In this document: positions 34,893-44,798 of the stretch, piece after piece
Layout of the letters: every line of letters starts with the position of its first letter
Numbering within the stretch: position 1 is the stretch's first letter
Source of the DNA: an uncultured Lachnospiraceae bacterium
GTDB lineage: Bacteria; Bacillota; Clostridia; Lachnospirales; Lachnospiraceae
Assembly: GCA_910585545.1 (NCBI GenBank)
Contig: CAJUFN010000003.1
Coordinates: forward strand, 4,754 to 68,753
DNA length: 64,000 nucleotides
Direction of reading: 5' to 3'
Translations under genes and position numbers: made by a program
Notes under the pieces: generated by a model
The model's input: only the letters and a program-made list of their open reading frames with translations
Databases searched by the model: none
What the model was told of the DNA's origin: nothing

Positions 34893-36746
34893 ATGATGAC
34901 ATGCAAAGAAAAAGCTTTGGAATGGGGTCTATCGATTCGTACAATAAATAATTTTTGCAAACAAGGTAAAATTCCGGGCGCCATAAAAGTAAATAGTCGC
35001 TGGCAGATTCCAGATGATGCCAAAAAACCTGATGATGGTCGCATCACCTCTGGCAAATATACTACATCTGCTGAACCTCAAGTTCTTAAAACTCTTCCAA
35101 TAGGAATTTCAGATTACGCACGAGCACAATCTCAATACTATTATGTTGATAAAACTTTAATGATTAAGGAATTTCTTGACCAGAAGCCACTAGTTTCTTT
35201 ATTCACCAGACCTCGACGTTTTGGTAAAACTTTGAACATGGATATGCTCAGAGTATTTTTTGAAATTTCAGATGAAGACACAAGCAAATATTTTGTTGGA
35301 ACTAATATATGGAAATGCGGTAAGACTTATCACGATCATCAAGGAAAATATCCGGTTATTTTTCTTACATTTAAAGATATAAAATTTGAATCTTGGTCCA
35401 TAACACTTGATAAAATAAAAGCACTTTTACAAGCTGAATTTGGAAGACATCAAATACTTCTTGATAGCGATAAACTTGCTCAGTACGAAAAAGAACATTT
35501 TTTAAGAATTCTTAATGGCACAGCATCTGAAGTAGACCTTACGTCCGCACTAGAAAAGCTATCACAAATGTTGAGAAAGCACTATAATATAGCACCAATT
35601 ATTATCATTGATGAATATGACACGCCAATTCAGGAAGGCTATTCAAAAGATTTCTACGATGAAATCATTGGATTCATGAGAAATTTTTTCTCCGGCGCAT
35701 TCAAAGATAATAAAAATCTTTCTTACGGTTTCCTCACAGGAATTGCACAGGAAAGTATTTTCAGTGGACTTAATAATTTAAATGTGAATTCCATTATGGA
35801 TTGTGATTATGATAAATTCTTTGGATTCACCCATCAAGAAGTTCTTGATATGCTTGCATATTATAATGTGCTTGATAAAGAAGAAGAGCTTAAAGATTGG
35901 TATAATGGCTATCTTTTCGGAAATGAAGAAATCTACAATCCTTGGTCCGTAATCAACTACGTATCAAAAAGCTGTGTTCCACAGGCTTATTGGGTAAATA
36001 CAGGCAAAAATGAGATTCTTGATGACGTGTTAAAAGTTGCAACTGATGATATCACAGAACGCCTCCATGCTCTGTTGCAAGGAGAAAATGTTGTTGCACG
36101 AATTGATCAAAACGTTGTTTACCGTGAACTTTCTGAAGATCCAGGTAATATTTATAGTTTATTGTTGGTAGCCGGTTACCTCAAAATATCAAAAAAAGAA
36201 CTTCAACCGGATGGTTCTTATTTGTGCGAGGTATCCATTCCAAACAGAGAAATTGCTGCCGTTTATAAAAGCGAAATACTCTCCCATTTATTGCAGATTG
36301 GTGCAATTACAAGAACAACTGCAAATAAGATTGCAGAAAGTCTTTATATTGGCGACTTGTCTAAATTACAAAAAGCCATTGCTGAATACATGGATAAATC
36401 CATCAGTTTCTATGATGGCGGTTCAGAAGGATTTTATCATGGATTGTTTTTAGGCCTTATCGCTTTGATGGATAATCAATATAAGATTAAATCCAATCGC
36501 GAATCCGGAGACGGCAGATATGACATCTGCTTATTCCCAAAAACTTCAAAATATCCAGGTATCATCATGGGATTCAAATGGGGCAGCAATCTGAATAACG
36601 ATACACTCGATAAACTTGCTAAAGAAGCATTAACTCAGATTGACCAGAAACGCTATGATTCAGAAATGTCTGAGATTGGTGTTACCAATGTCCTCAAACT
36701 CGGAATCGCCTTTTCTGGTAAAAAGGTTAAAATCAGAACAGAATAA
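34893..36746 (+). CDS. HTH-AAA ATPase-PD-(D/E)XK fusion with altered nuclease motif
   Basis: A 617-residue protein. Residues 1-45 are a small MerR/excisionase-like HTH (ALEWGLSIRTINNFCKQGKIPGA, then a WQIPDDA strand). Residues about 65-360 are an AAA-ATPase-like domain (PF09820 type) with the P-loop RPRRFGKT near 107 and Walker B IIIIDEYDTP near 235. The C-terminus (about 480-600) is a PDDEXK_9-like domain with ESGDGRYDICLFP. Its next motif reads IIMGFKWG near 557-564, where an E-x-K is expected; the Glu is Gly at about 560, encoded GGA. The nuclease may be inactive. Such proteins are common in Clostridia and Bacteroidetes with unknown role. The start has GGAG 9 bases upstream, and the promoter is strong and probably self-regulated. 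Confidence 0.88.
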   Translation: MMTCKEKALEWGLSIRTINNFCKQGKIPGAIKVNSRWQIPDDAKKPDDGRITSGKYTTSAEPQVLKTLPIGISDYARAQSQYYYVDKTLMIKEFLDQKPLVSLFTRPRRFGKTLNMDMLRVFFEISDEDTSKYFVGTNIWKCGKTYHDHQGKYPVIFLTFKDIKFESWSITLDKIKALLQAEFGRHQILLDSDKLAQYEKEHFLRILNGTASEVDLTSALEKLSQMLRKHYNIAPIIIIDEYDTPIQEGYSKDFYDEIIGFMRNFFSGAFKDNKNLSYGFLTGIAQESIFSGLNNLNVNSIMDCDYDKFFGFTHQEVLDMLAYYNVLDKEEELKDWYNGYLFGNEEIYNPWSVINYVSKSCVPQAYWVNTGKNEILDDVLKVATDDITERLHALLQGENVVARIDQNVVYRELSEDPGNIYSLLLVAGYLKISKKELQPDGSYLCEVSIPNREIAAVYKSEILSHLLQIGAITRTTANKIAESLYIGDLSKLQKAIAEYMDKSISFYDGGSEGFYHGLFLGLIALMDNQYKIKSNRESGDGRYDICLFPKTSKYPGIIMGFKWGSNLNNDTLDKLAKEALTQIDQKRYDSEMSEIGVTNVLKLGIAFSGKKVKIRTE

Positions 36747-36859
36747 TCATCAAAGTGTCAAATACAATAATAGTAACAAATAGCCGGGAAGGTGAGTGTC
36801 CTTTATCACCTGACCCGGCGAAAATTTATTTACAGTTACATAATATTCGGTTATTAAAC

Positions 36860-37931
36860 TCACACATTAAAAATTCGGCCAATATTCACAATATCATCAT
36901 AACTTACCAACGTTACATTTCTCATTTCTTGAGCCTTTTCCATGCATCCTTTTGTAAATCCAGTTTTAGAAAACAGGAAATAGTGTACCTTTGTATAATG
37001 GAACAATCCGCTTCGGTCAATCAAAGTCTCTAACACATCAAGGTCAACATTCTCGTTTCGCCATTTGCATTCGGCAAAGATAGCCGAACTGCTATCCTGC
37101 TCGCCCATAATATCAATCTCTGTCTGAACTTTCTTTCTTGGATCATTTCCCCACCAACGCCCAAGCGATACAAATTCTATTGGCATACGCCCTTCTAGAA
37201 GCAATTTCCATAAATACTGCTTACATATTTCTTCAAATACTCTACCCATATAATCACTGAGCTGTGCTTCGATTCTCTTGTAAACAAGATTCACGGCTCC
37301 TCTTGCAATGGCAGAAGTATTATCCAGTACAAACCGTAGTGCTTTCTCCCACAATCCCATACACATATGCTTTGTCTTCATCTGACAACCCACTTAGATA
37401 AGTACAGCACTCTTCAAAATCAAACGGCATAATCTTCATCTGTGCAGTTCTCCTACCATAAAGCGGAGCTTTATACGCAAGAACATGATCCTCCATGTAT
37501 GACATTGAAGATCCACACAGGATAAGCATTAATTTTGAATTGTCCTTGTATTTGTCAATTAGCATCTGCAATGTAGAAGCAAGACTTTTTGATGCTCTTG
37601 CCACATATGGATATTCATCTATAGCCAGTATAACACGGTCATTCTCTGCTAACTTAAATGCATACTCTAGTGCAGTCTGGTAAGACAAAAAGGATGTCTC
37701 TGCCTGAATTCCGCTGCTAAACTCAATGATACTTTTGCTGAAATTCTCCAGATTCTGCTTCTCATTACTCTCTACACCCATAAAATAGATAGCCTTTTTA
37801 TTATCAATGAAATGATTGATCAAAGCTGTCTTTCCTACACGACGACGTCCGTATATTACGACGAATTCAAACTTATCTGATTTATATAATCTGTCTAAAG
37901 CTTCTAATTCTTTGTCTCTTTCAATAAACAT
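36860..37931 (-). pseudogene. Broken AAA ATPase (DUF234 type)
   Basis: Two frames make up one gene. The 5' part (37931 down to about 37340) has MFIERDKELEALDRLY, the P-loop GRRRVGKTALI near residue 29 and Walker B ILAIDEYPYVA near 103. The 3' part continues as RFVLDNTSAIARGAVNLVYKRIE and ends in a DUF234 nuclease-like domain with ECKWRNE. At 37320-37393 the frame changes, and the segment that should follow GIVGG and precede RFVLDN (roughly 100 residues by memory of the family) is missing. A deletion with frameshift is the simplest account. Confidence 0.82.
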
Positions 37932-38012
37932 ATCTGCACCTCCATTTCTACATCCTCATTATAATGCTAATATATATTTTAGTCAATCGTACTTTACTAA
38001 ATCATATCTTAT

Positions 38013-38660
38013 TTAATTTTCACTCTCTGTATGAAACATCAAATCTCCGTCTTTTATCTGGATAATTTCATCGGCTTCTTCTGCCAAGTGTTTACTGTGT
38101 GTTACGACAATTACACATTTTCCAAGTTCGTGTGCTGTTAATTTTAATAGCGCGATAATCTCATTTGCAGTAGCTTCATCAAGATTTCCTGTCGGTTCAT
38201 CTGCCAGCAATACTTTTGCGTCACTGGCTAAAGCTCTGGCAATGGCTACTCGTTGCTGCTGACCGCCGGATAGCTGCAAAACATTTCTTTTCCAATCTTC
38301 GCAAGGAATATTTACTTCCCGTAACAGAGTTTCCGGATTTTTATTCCCGCCCAGTTTGACATTTTCCTCCGTAGTCAGATAATCAATCAGGTTATAATTC
38401 TGAAAAACCAAAGATACATTATGTTTCCTATGGAAATTTAGTCCTTTTATCTGTATATCTTCACCGTTATAAAAAATGTTTCCCTTTACCGGAGTATCAA
38501 GTCCGGCAAGCAACGATAAAAATGTTGTTTTTCCTGCACCGCTTTGGCCCACGATCGTATAAAATCTGCCTTCCTCAAATCCTATAGATACATCTTTTAG
38601 AATCTGTTTCTTTTTCTGTGATTTATAAAAATAATCTACATTCCTTACATCTAATATCAT
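38013..38660 (-). CDS. ABC transporter ATP-binding protein (MacB/LolD type)
   Basis: A 215-residue ATPase with Walker A GQSGAGKTT at about 38-46, signature LSGGQQQRVAIARAL near 130, Walker B VLLADEPTGNLD near 152 and H-loop VVTHSKH. It is last in a four-gene operon behind two FtsX-type permeases and a lipoprotein, so it energises that export or membrane-protection complex. GGAGG is 8 bases before the ATG. Confidence 0.95.
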   Translation of the reverse strand: MILDVRNVDYFYKSQKKKQILKDVSIGFEEGRFYTIVGQSGAGKTTFLSLLAGLDTPVKGNIFYNGEDIQIKGLNFHRKHNVSLVFQNYNLIDYLTTEENVKLGGNKNPETLLREVNIPCEDWKRNVLQLSGGQQQRVAIARALASDAKVLLADEPTGNLDEATANEIIALLKLTAHELGKCVIVVTHSKHLAEEADEIIQIKDGDLMFHTESEN

Positions 38661-38673
38661 TTCCGAAACCTCC

Positions 38674-40122
38674 TTAACTCATTTCACTAAAAATATCCTT
38701 GGGATTCCTGCGTATTACCATAATGCCGGAAACACCAACTGAAAAGATAATCATTACAACGATACAACCCATGTCAAGTAACATAATCTGAGGTGAAATG
38801 GCTACAATAACATCTGTAACCGTTTGTTCTGATTCTTCAAATGGTTTCGCAACTTTCCCCTCGTCTAACAAAGCTTGCTCCTTTTCCTGCTGCACCTGTT
38901 GTTCTACCAAATAGTTTGCAGTTATCTTTGAAACACCGGGCGCTGCGGTAAAAGACAGCATAATTGCCATAGCAGCAATTAAAAATGCTTCTAAAAGAAT
39001 TTGTCCTAAAATTTTTACCTTTGCTGTTCCAAGTGCAAGTAAAATACCGATTTCCTGAACCCTGTTTTTTATCCAAAAGACAAATACCAAACTTAAAATA
39101 ACAGAACCGGCGCCAATTACTATAACAAGAAGCATTTGACTGATGTTCTCTAAATCATTGAAATTAGAGGACATCGTTTCAAGATTTCCGTTATTGTCAA
39201 TCAGATCATAGCGTTCCCAATCAATATCCACTTTTTTAATTGCTTCTTTTACAGAATCATATTGATTTACATTCCGGACTTTAAAATATGCTTTCTCATA
39301 TAATGGATTCCCTGTGTTCCCATCTGCTTTCTCCGGAAAATCCAGATCCGTGAATATCACATTTTCAGAACGGTAAGTATCGCCCCACATATAAGGCGTC
39401 ATTTTTTGTTTTACTTCATAAACACCAACAATGACCGCTTCACAGGCAATCGAGTTTTCTTTATCATGGTAATCATTGAATTTTAACTTATCCCCTAAAG
39501 CCAAATGATTTTTTTCTGCTAATTCCTCTGAAATTACACATACATTAGAATCATCTGCATTTATCAGACGGCCCTCTTTTATCGTTACATTTCCCGATAA
39601 CACATTAGAATCCATCTCCATTTTTTTATTCCCAATCAGACTAACTCCTAAAATATCCGAACTCTGGTCTACATCGCTGTCCTCTATTCTGGAAAAATTC
39701 ACTGGATTTACCGCAGTAACAGCGGTTGTTAGGTTATAATCGAGAATCCCTGAAACAGACGCAATTTCTTCTATATCTTCCATTCGTAGTGTTTCAAATG
39801 AATTATCTGTAGATACTCTCCAAGACGTACCCCCTGCAAGTTCCAGTTTTTCCACGAGAACGCCATCCAGGCTGCCCTCCACATTTTCCCCAAGTTTGTT
39901 TAATACTTCGTCAATCCTTGTATGACGGTTCGCTTCATTTTCTGCGAGCAGAAACCCTGCACCTACAGCCTGCCTTGTTTTATCTTGAGTTGCTACACTT
40001 GCATTTTTGCTTGTCATACCGGATAACAGAAACAGGCTGATAATAAAAACTACTAAAAAAAGCAAAATGCTCTTTACAGGTTTTCTTATTACAGAACGCA
40101 CGGCCAACTGAAAACTGTTCAT
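38674..40122 (-). CDS. ABC transporter permease (FtsX domain)
   Basis: A 482-residue permease with an N-terminal helix (about 16-35), a large extracytoplasmic MacB-PCD-like domain (about 50-320) and three C-terminal helices (about 335-460) with NRVQEIGILLALGTAKVKI, the FtsX hallmark, and a final FGG-like RRNPKDIFSEM. It pairs with the permease gene 3 bases upstream. GAGGG precedes the ATG. Confidence 0.9.
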   Translation of the reverse strand: MNSFQLAVRSVIRKPVKSILLFLVVFIISLFLLSGMTSKNASVATQDKTRQAVGAGFLLAENEANRHTRIDEVLNKLGENVEGSLDGVLVEKLELAGGTSWRVSTDNSFETLRMEDIEEIASVSGILDYNLTTAVTAVNPVNFSRIEDSDVDQSSDILGVSLIGNKKMEMDSNVLSGNVTIKEGRLINADDSNVCVISEELAEKNHLALGDKLKFNDYHDKENSIACEAVIVGVYEVKQKMTPYMWGDTYRSENVIFTDLDFPEKADGNTGNPLYEKAYFKVRNVNQYDSVKEAIKKVDIDWERYDLIDNNGNLETMSSNFNDLENISQMLLVIVIGAGSVILSLVFVFWIKNRVQEIGILLALGTAKVKILGQILLEAFLIAAMAIMLSFTAAPGVSKITANYLVEQQVQQEKEQALLDEGKVAKPFEESEQTVTDVIVAISPQIMLLDMGCIVVMIIFSVGVSGIMVIRRNPKDIFSEMS

Positions 40123-40125
40123 TTC

Positions 40126-41343
40126 TTATCCCTCCATTCTTGATAAAGTGTCTCTAGGATTCGCTTTTAATATTGGAAACAGCGAAACCACCACCGCCGC
40201 CAATACAATGAAACTCCCCAAAATCATTAAACTGCCTATATCTTTTCCTTGTAGAAAAACATTCAAAGAAATTTCTGTTGTTTCCGAATGAGTAAGCGCT
40301 TTCTGTAAAAATCCAGCCATAAGACTGCCCAAACCACAGGCACCAATTACAGATACCATAAACACCAAAAAAGACTCCAAAAATACTTGTAAAAAAATAC
40401 TGTACTTTGATTTGCCAATACTAGTAAAAATAGCGGCCTCTTTTTGCCTTGTACGCATCCACATACAGAGTAAAAGTGATACAATCACGATTCCAGTTAT
40501 AAGTGTCAGAACAAGCATAAGATTTGCTACTCTTGTAATCTGTTCTAACGGCAGCGCCATTTGTCTGTATAAAGTATCAGAAGAAGTAAAACTTACCTTT
40601 TCAGAAAGAACAGAACGAAGTTGTTCCTCCATCATAGAAAGCTGCTCAGGATTTTTACAGTATACCGAAACTTTATAATATCCTGTATTTCCCAAGAACT
40701 GCGAATACGATTCGTTATCTACAAATATCTGGTTTTCAATTCTGTCTGCCGAATTCATTTTTTCTGTCTGTTTTCGTTCACTTCCTGCTAAAAACAACCC
40801 GACAATTTTTAAGGAAATAATCTTCCCTTCTGCATTTTCTATTTTAATATCATCCCCCAACTCTAACCCATTGGAATCCGCCAGCAAAGAATTGATAACA
40901 GCCCCTCTTTTATCTTTTGCAATATATTCGCCAGAAACAAGGCGGTATTGCCCCTCATAAAATGCACTGTCATTTTTCAAATCATCATAAGAGAGCAGCG
41001 CTATTTTCTGGTTGTTTTCTTCCATAGAATCATTGGTCGTGACAGGATAAAAATTGTTTGGAAACGCCTGCCCTTTATCCTGACAGTTGACCTCCGATAC
41101 TTCTTCTAAATTCAATATTTCTTCTACTTCTTGCTGTGTTATCTTATTTTCTTCTTTTGCAATTTCCAAAACAATTTTGGATTTGGCTTTTTCCTGTATC
41201 GCGACTTTAGAATCTTTTGTTGCCCTAAGGATCATATTGGTGCTCAATATCATACTGCTAACCAGTAATAACACGAAAAACAAAAGAATCGCTTTTGCCT
41301 TTTTCCTTTTCAGATAACGAAACGCCAGTTGATAAAATGTCAC
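40126..41343 (-). CDS. ABC transporter permease (FtsX domain)
   Basis: A 405-residue FtsX-type permease. A first helix (about 18-38), an extracytoplasmic domain (about 45-270) and three C-terminal helices are visible, with TRQKEAAIFTSIGKSKYSIFLQ and the terminal LKANPRDTLSRMEG. The best start is a GTG at 41343: GGAGGT lies 7 bases upstream, while the longer ATG version starts inside the lipoprotein gene. It begins 13 bases after the lipoprotein stop. Confidence 0.9.
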   Translation of the reverse strand: MTFYQLAFRYLKRKKAKAILLFFVLLLVSSMILSTNMILRATKDSKVAIQEKAKSKIVLEIAKEENKITQQEVEEILNLEEVSEVNCQDKGQAFPNNFYPVTTNDSMEENNQKIALLSYDDLKNDSAFYEGQYRLVSGEYIAKDKRGAVINSLLADSNGLELGDDIKIENAEGKIISLKIVGLFLAGSERKQTEKMNSADRIENQIFVDNESYSQFLGNTGYYKVSVYCKNPEQLSMMEEQLRSVLSEKVSFTSSDTLYRQMALPLEQITRVANLMLVLTLITGIVIVSLLLCMWMRTRQKEAAIFTSIGKSKYSIFLQVFLESFLVFMVSVIGACGLGSLMAGFLQKALTHSETTEISLNVFLQGKDIGSLMILGSFIVLAAVVVSLFPILKANPRDTLSRMEG

Positions 41344-41356
41344 AAATGTACCTCCT

Positions 41357-41884
41357 TTACTCATAACGCACAATGATTATTTTTGCAGCTGTCAGATTAT
41401 GCGTATCTTCAAAATCACCATAAATTAACAAAGAAGTTTGTTTCTTTATATCTGATATGGAAGCGTCGTTAATACTTGCTTTTCCAGTTGTTATATTTAT
41501 GTTTGCTTTCTGGAAAATGCAATCTGTTTTATAAGATATATTTACATTCGTTTCATCATTCTCGTTTCCGGGAGCAGCGACAACCGCTGTATTTTCATCT
41601 TCATTTGTTACTGGAGTGACTGTGCAGCCACTATCAGAAAATTCAACAACACTTCCTTGTAGATTTGCTGAACGAATCAAGCTCTCCCCATCTGTATTGT
41701 CTGACGTCCCCACATTATCTGCCACGTTTGATATGTCATTACCCTTTGAATCATTGACGGTATTATCATTTGTGGCATTGTTCTCTGTATTTTTTGAACT
41801 TCCACCTTCTGATACTCCGCACCCGGACAATGCCAGAACGCACATTCCTATCAATATACCTCGCATAAACTTTGTGAATTTCAT
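41357..41884 (-). CDS. Small lipoprotein of the ABC operon
   Basis: A 175-residue predicted lipoprotein: lipobox LSGC with the Cys near residue 22, then a Ser/Asn/Asp-rich linker (about 28-70) and a compact beta domain ending in TAKIIIVRYE. The domain resembles no family I can name. It heads the operon with two FtsX permeases and an ATPase, so it may be the periplasm-facing partner or a substrate binder. The start at 41884 has AGGTGG 7 bases upstream. Confidence 0.75.
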   Translation of the reverse strand: MKFTKFMRGILIGMCVLALSGCGVSEGGSSKNTENNATNDNTVNDSKGNDISNVADNVGTSDNTDGESLIRSANLQGSVVEFSDSGCTVTPVTNEDENTAVVAAPGNENDETNVNISYKTDCIFQKANINITTGKASINDASISDIKKQTSLLIYGDFEDTHNLTAAKIIIVRYE

Positions 41885-41940
41885 TATCATTCCACCTTTC
41901 TTTTTTGATTGTGCCACTATTTTAAATAAAAACCTTTCCA

Positions 41941-41989
41941 AAAATCCTGTAAGATGAAAGAAATTCTTTCTGGTTTTTTACAGGATTTT
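41941..41989. promoter_or_regulatory. Nested palindromes between ABC operon and two-component system
   Basis: AAAATCCTGTAA (41941-41952) is inverted as TTACAGGATTTT (41978-41989), and GAAAGAAATTCTTTC (41956-41970) lies between. The element sits midway between the divergent lipoprotein and response-regulator starts. A TATACT box follows at 42005-42010 without a good -35, suggesting activation by the response regulator. Confidence 0.6.
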
Positions 41990-42045
41990 TAGATACTTCT
42001 CTGTTATACTGTTTTTTATGATAGGTAGAAAGGGATTGGGTAAAT

Positions 42046-42732
42046 ATGAAAATACTTCTATTAGAAGATGATTTAGAACTTTGCAATATCATACAACTGG
42101 AATTAGTGAAAAATGGATATATCGTTGATTCCTGTAATAACGGAGAAACTGCTATGTTGTATGCTTTAAATACAGACTACTCTTACGATCTGGCCATTAT
42201 AGACCGTATGCTTCCTGTGATTGATGGTTTAACCATTATAAAGGCCATGAGAGCCAAGGGAATCTCTATCCCCGTTATCATCATTACCGGAATGTCTGCA
42301 CTTGATGACAAAATAGAAGGATTAGACGGTGGCGCTGACGATTACTTAGTAAAACCATTCCATGTGCAGGAACTGTTGGCAAGAGTACGGGCTCTGACAC
42401 GCAGACCAGCAGAAATAAGAACAAATGAAAAAATGATTTTTTCAGATTTAGAATTTGATAAAATGAACCGGGAATTACTTTGTAAAGACAAACAGATTCT
42501 TTTAACTGCAAAAGAATCCGAATTATTATATGTTCTCATGCAAAATCCGGAAACGCTTTTTTCAAGAGAACAACTCATATTAAAAATATGGGGAACAAGC
42601 TCCGACGTTGAACCGGGAAACGTAGATAATTATATCTCTTTTCTCCGCAGGCGGTTAAAAGAGCTTCAAAGTTCCTGCAAAATAAAAACCGTCTATGGCG
42701 CCGGATATAAACTGGAGGGATTCGATGCTTAA
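42046..42732 (+). CDS. OmpR/PhoB family response regulator
   Basis: A 228-residue regulator: receiver domain (1-118) with acidic LLEDDLEL, phosphoacceptor Asp near 53 in LAIIDRMLP and YLVKPFH near 105; C-terminal winged helix (about 128-225) with LLTAKESELLYVLMQNP and VDNYISFLRRRLK. It overlaps the histidine kinase gene by 8 bases. It is divergent from the ABC exporter operon, which it probably controls through the nested palindromes between them. Confidence 0.94.
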   Translation: MKILLLEDDLELCNIIQLELVKNGYIVDSCNNGETAMLYALNTDYSYDLAIIDRMLPVIDGLTIIKAMRAKGISIPVIIITGMSALDDKIEGLDGGADDYLVKPFHVQELLARVRALTRRPAEIRTNEKMIFSDLEFDKMNRELLCKDKQILLTAKESELLYVLMQNPETLFSREQLILKIWGTSSDVEPGNVDNYISFLRRRLKELQSSCKIKTVYGAGYKLEGFDA

Positions 42733-44017
42733 TAATTTATATAAAAAGCTGCATATCATGTTTACAATCTCGATTATGCTGATCATTACACTGATTATAG
42801 GTATTCTTTCCGTAAACTATATCCAAGAGCAGTCTGTGAATGACAGTACCTTTTTTCAGAGAATGGCTACATTTATGATTTATCAGCTGGAAGACAGTGA
42901 CCAGAACATAGAAGCCGTACTACATTCTTACGAAGATAAATATTCTATATTCTGCTCTGCTAAAGACACTAATGGAACTGTGATATATAAAAGCAACTTG
43001 AATTTCCCTACGGATGCAAAAACACTTCTGGAAAATTTTAATAGTCAAATATCCAAGCAGCTGACACTGGTTACAGATCCTTCGTCTATGTCAGAGCAAG
43101 ATGGGATTATTGAAATTACTGGCACATCCAATGAAAAATATTGGGGAATTTCCGCAAAAGTAATTTCCAAAAACAATAAGACGTATTATTTAGCACTGAT
43201 TTATAAGCAAAAATCCGCTTTTCAAATCTTGCAAAAACAATTTCCTTCCTATTTTGCTCTATGGTTTATTGCTTTATCATCCGTAATCTTTGTAAGCCGG
43301 CTGCTATTGAAGAAAGCATTTAAACCGACAGAACAGGTTTTAAAAAGTCAAAAAGAATTTATTGCTTCTGCCTCACATGAACTGAAATCTCCGCTTGCGG
43401 TCATTCTTGCTAATGTTGAGCAGTTGGAGCAACAGGCGGATAATCAAGGACTTCAAAAAACAATAAAAACTATAGATTCTGAATGTATGCGAATGTCAAG
43501 GCTGGTAAAAGATATGCTGCTTTTAGCGTCCTCTGACGCTAACACATGGTCGTTATGTAAAAGTGATGTTAATATTGATACGTTACTGATTACTTTATAT
43601 GAATCTTATGAGCCGATTTGCATTAGCAAAAAAATATCTTTACATTTGGATATTCCGGAAAACAGTTACCCGACGCTTTATACAGATCAAGAAAGGCTCA
43701 TGCAGATACTGAATATTTATATGGATAATGCAATCCACCATTCCGTAAATAACAGGCATATTGAAATTCAAACAGAAGTAACGGCAAAAAATATAACGTT
43801 TCTTGTGGCAGACCACGGACAAGGAATTGCCCCAAAAGACAAGCCATATATTTTTGACCGTTTCTATTGTGCTGATAAATCAAGAACTGATAAATCAAAT
43901 TTCGGTTTGGGATTAAGTATCGCTAATGAACTGGCAAAAATGCTGAATGGCAGGGTTGGATTCAAAGATACACAAGGCGGCGGCGCTACGTTCTTTGTAA
44001 CCATTCCTCTCAAATAG
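42725..44017 (+). CDS. Sensor histidine kinase
   Basis: A 430-residue kinase with two membrane helices (about 11-30 and 178-197) flanking an extracellular sensor domain of about 150 residues. The H-box SASHELKSPLAVI is near 215, the N-box MDNAIHH near 336, G1 DHGQGIAP near 364 and G2 FGLGLSIANELA near 393. The start at 42725 lies in the last codons of the response-regulator gene with GGAGGG before it. The extracellular loop gives no ligand clue; the ABC context suggests sensing an envelope-active compound. Confidence 0.93.
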   Translation: MLNNLYKKLHIMFTISIMLIITLIIGILSVNYIQEQSVNDSTFFQRMATFMIYQLEDSDQNIEAVLHSYEDKYSIFCSAKDTNGTVIYKSNLNFPTDAKTLLENFNSQISKQLTLVTDPSSMSEQDGIIEITGTSNEKYWGISAKVISKNNKTYYLALIYKQKSAFQILQKQFPSYFALWFIALSSVIFVSRLLLKKAFKPTEQVLKSQKEFIASASHELKSPLAVILANVEQLEQQADNQGLQKTIKTIDSECMRMSRLVKDMLLLASSDANTWSLCKSDVNIDTLLITLYESYEPICISKKISLHLDIPENSYPTLYTDQERLMQILNIYMDNAIHHSVNNRHIEIQTEVTAKNITFLVADHGQGIAPKDKPYIFDRFYCADKSRTDKSNFGLGLSIANELAKMLNGRVGFKDTQGGGATFFVTIPLK

Positions 44018-44767
44018 TTATGAAGGGGCTTGCACGCTTTTTTCTGCAATCATCGCTTTAATTGCTTCACAGGCAAATACCGCTGTTCCTTCACCGCCAA
44101 CCTTGTCTATATTGTCTGTAAAATCTCCGCCTCCGGCATACATTGCCCCAAGCCCCAGAAGTATCTCATCGGTACATGTATAATAATTCTCCGTGATATG
44201 ATCCTGGAGTTCTTTCGCCAAAGCCACTGCTTCGGCACTGGATGGCGGCAGTTCTTTTATCTTGCTAAACTTGGCAAAGATATTCATCATTTCTACATTC
44301 AGCTTCTGCTGTACCTCCTTGCTCCGTCCTTTTGATTTCTGTTCATATTCTTTATATGCGTCTGTCTTTCCCCAGGATGCTTTTGCCTGCGCCGCATATT
44401 CATTGATTTTTCTTGTATCAAATGCCTCAAAATTCATCCGCTTCACTCCTATTGCTTTAATTCCACAGGCAAGATCAATCAGATTCTGCAAATGCTCTTT
44501 CCGAAGCTCCAGCAAATGTATCTGCTGTTCCAATGCCTTACTCCTGTCAAAATCAGGACTATCCAGAATCTCCTTAATATCTTTCAGTGAAAATTCCAGT
44601 TCTTTGAAAAGCAATATATGCTGCAGGCACTCTAACGCTGTTTCATCATACAGCCGGTAGCCTGCTTCGGTTACTTCTGTGGCCGGCAGAAGCCCGATAT
44701 GATCATAATGGTGGAGAGCGCGTATACTTACTCCCGATATTTTGCTGACTTCATGTACTGTCATCAT
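44018..44767 (-). CDS. MerR family regulator with TipAS ligand domain
   Basis: A 249-residue regulator. The MerR HTH (about 2-70) has VHEVSKISGVSIRALHHYDHIGLLPATEVTEAGYRLY; a coiled linker (about 75-105) and a TipAS antibiotic-recognition domain (about 120-245) follow. TipAS proteins bind thiopeptide-like drugs and activate transcription. Its promoter has a 19-base spacer with a dyad, the MerR activation geometry. It converges on the histidine kinase gene with no spacing. Targets other than itself are not evident. Confidence 0.93.
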   Translation of the reverse strand: MMTVHEVSKISGVSIRALHHYDHIGLLPATEVTEAGYRLYDETALECLQHILLFKELEFSLKDIKEILDSPDFDRSKALEQQIHLLELRKEHLQNLIDLACGIKAIGVKRMNFEAFDTRKINEYAAQAKASWGKTDAYKEYEQKSKGRSKEVQQKLNVEMMNIFAKFSKIKELPPSSAEAVALAKELQDHITENYYTCTDEILLGLGAMYAGGGDFTDNIDKVGGEGTAVFACEAIKAMIAEKSVQAPS

Positions 44768-44798
44768 TGCAGATCACCTCTTTCTCTGTGGTAATCCT

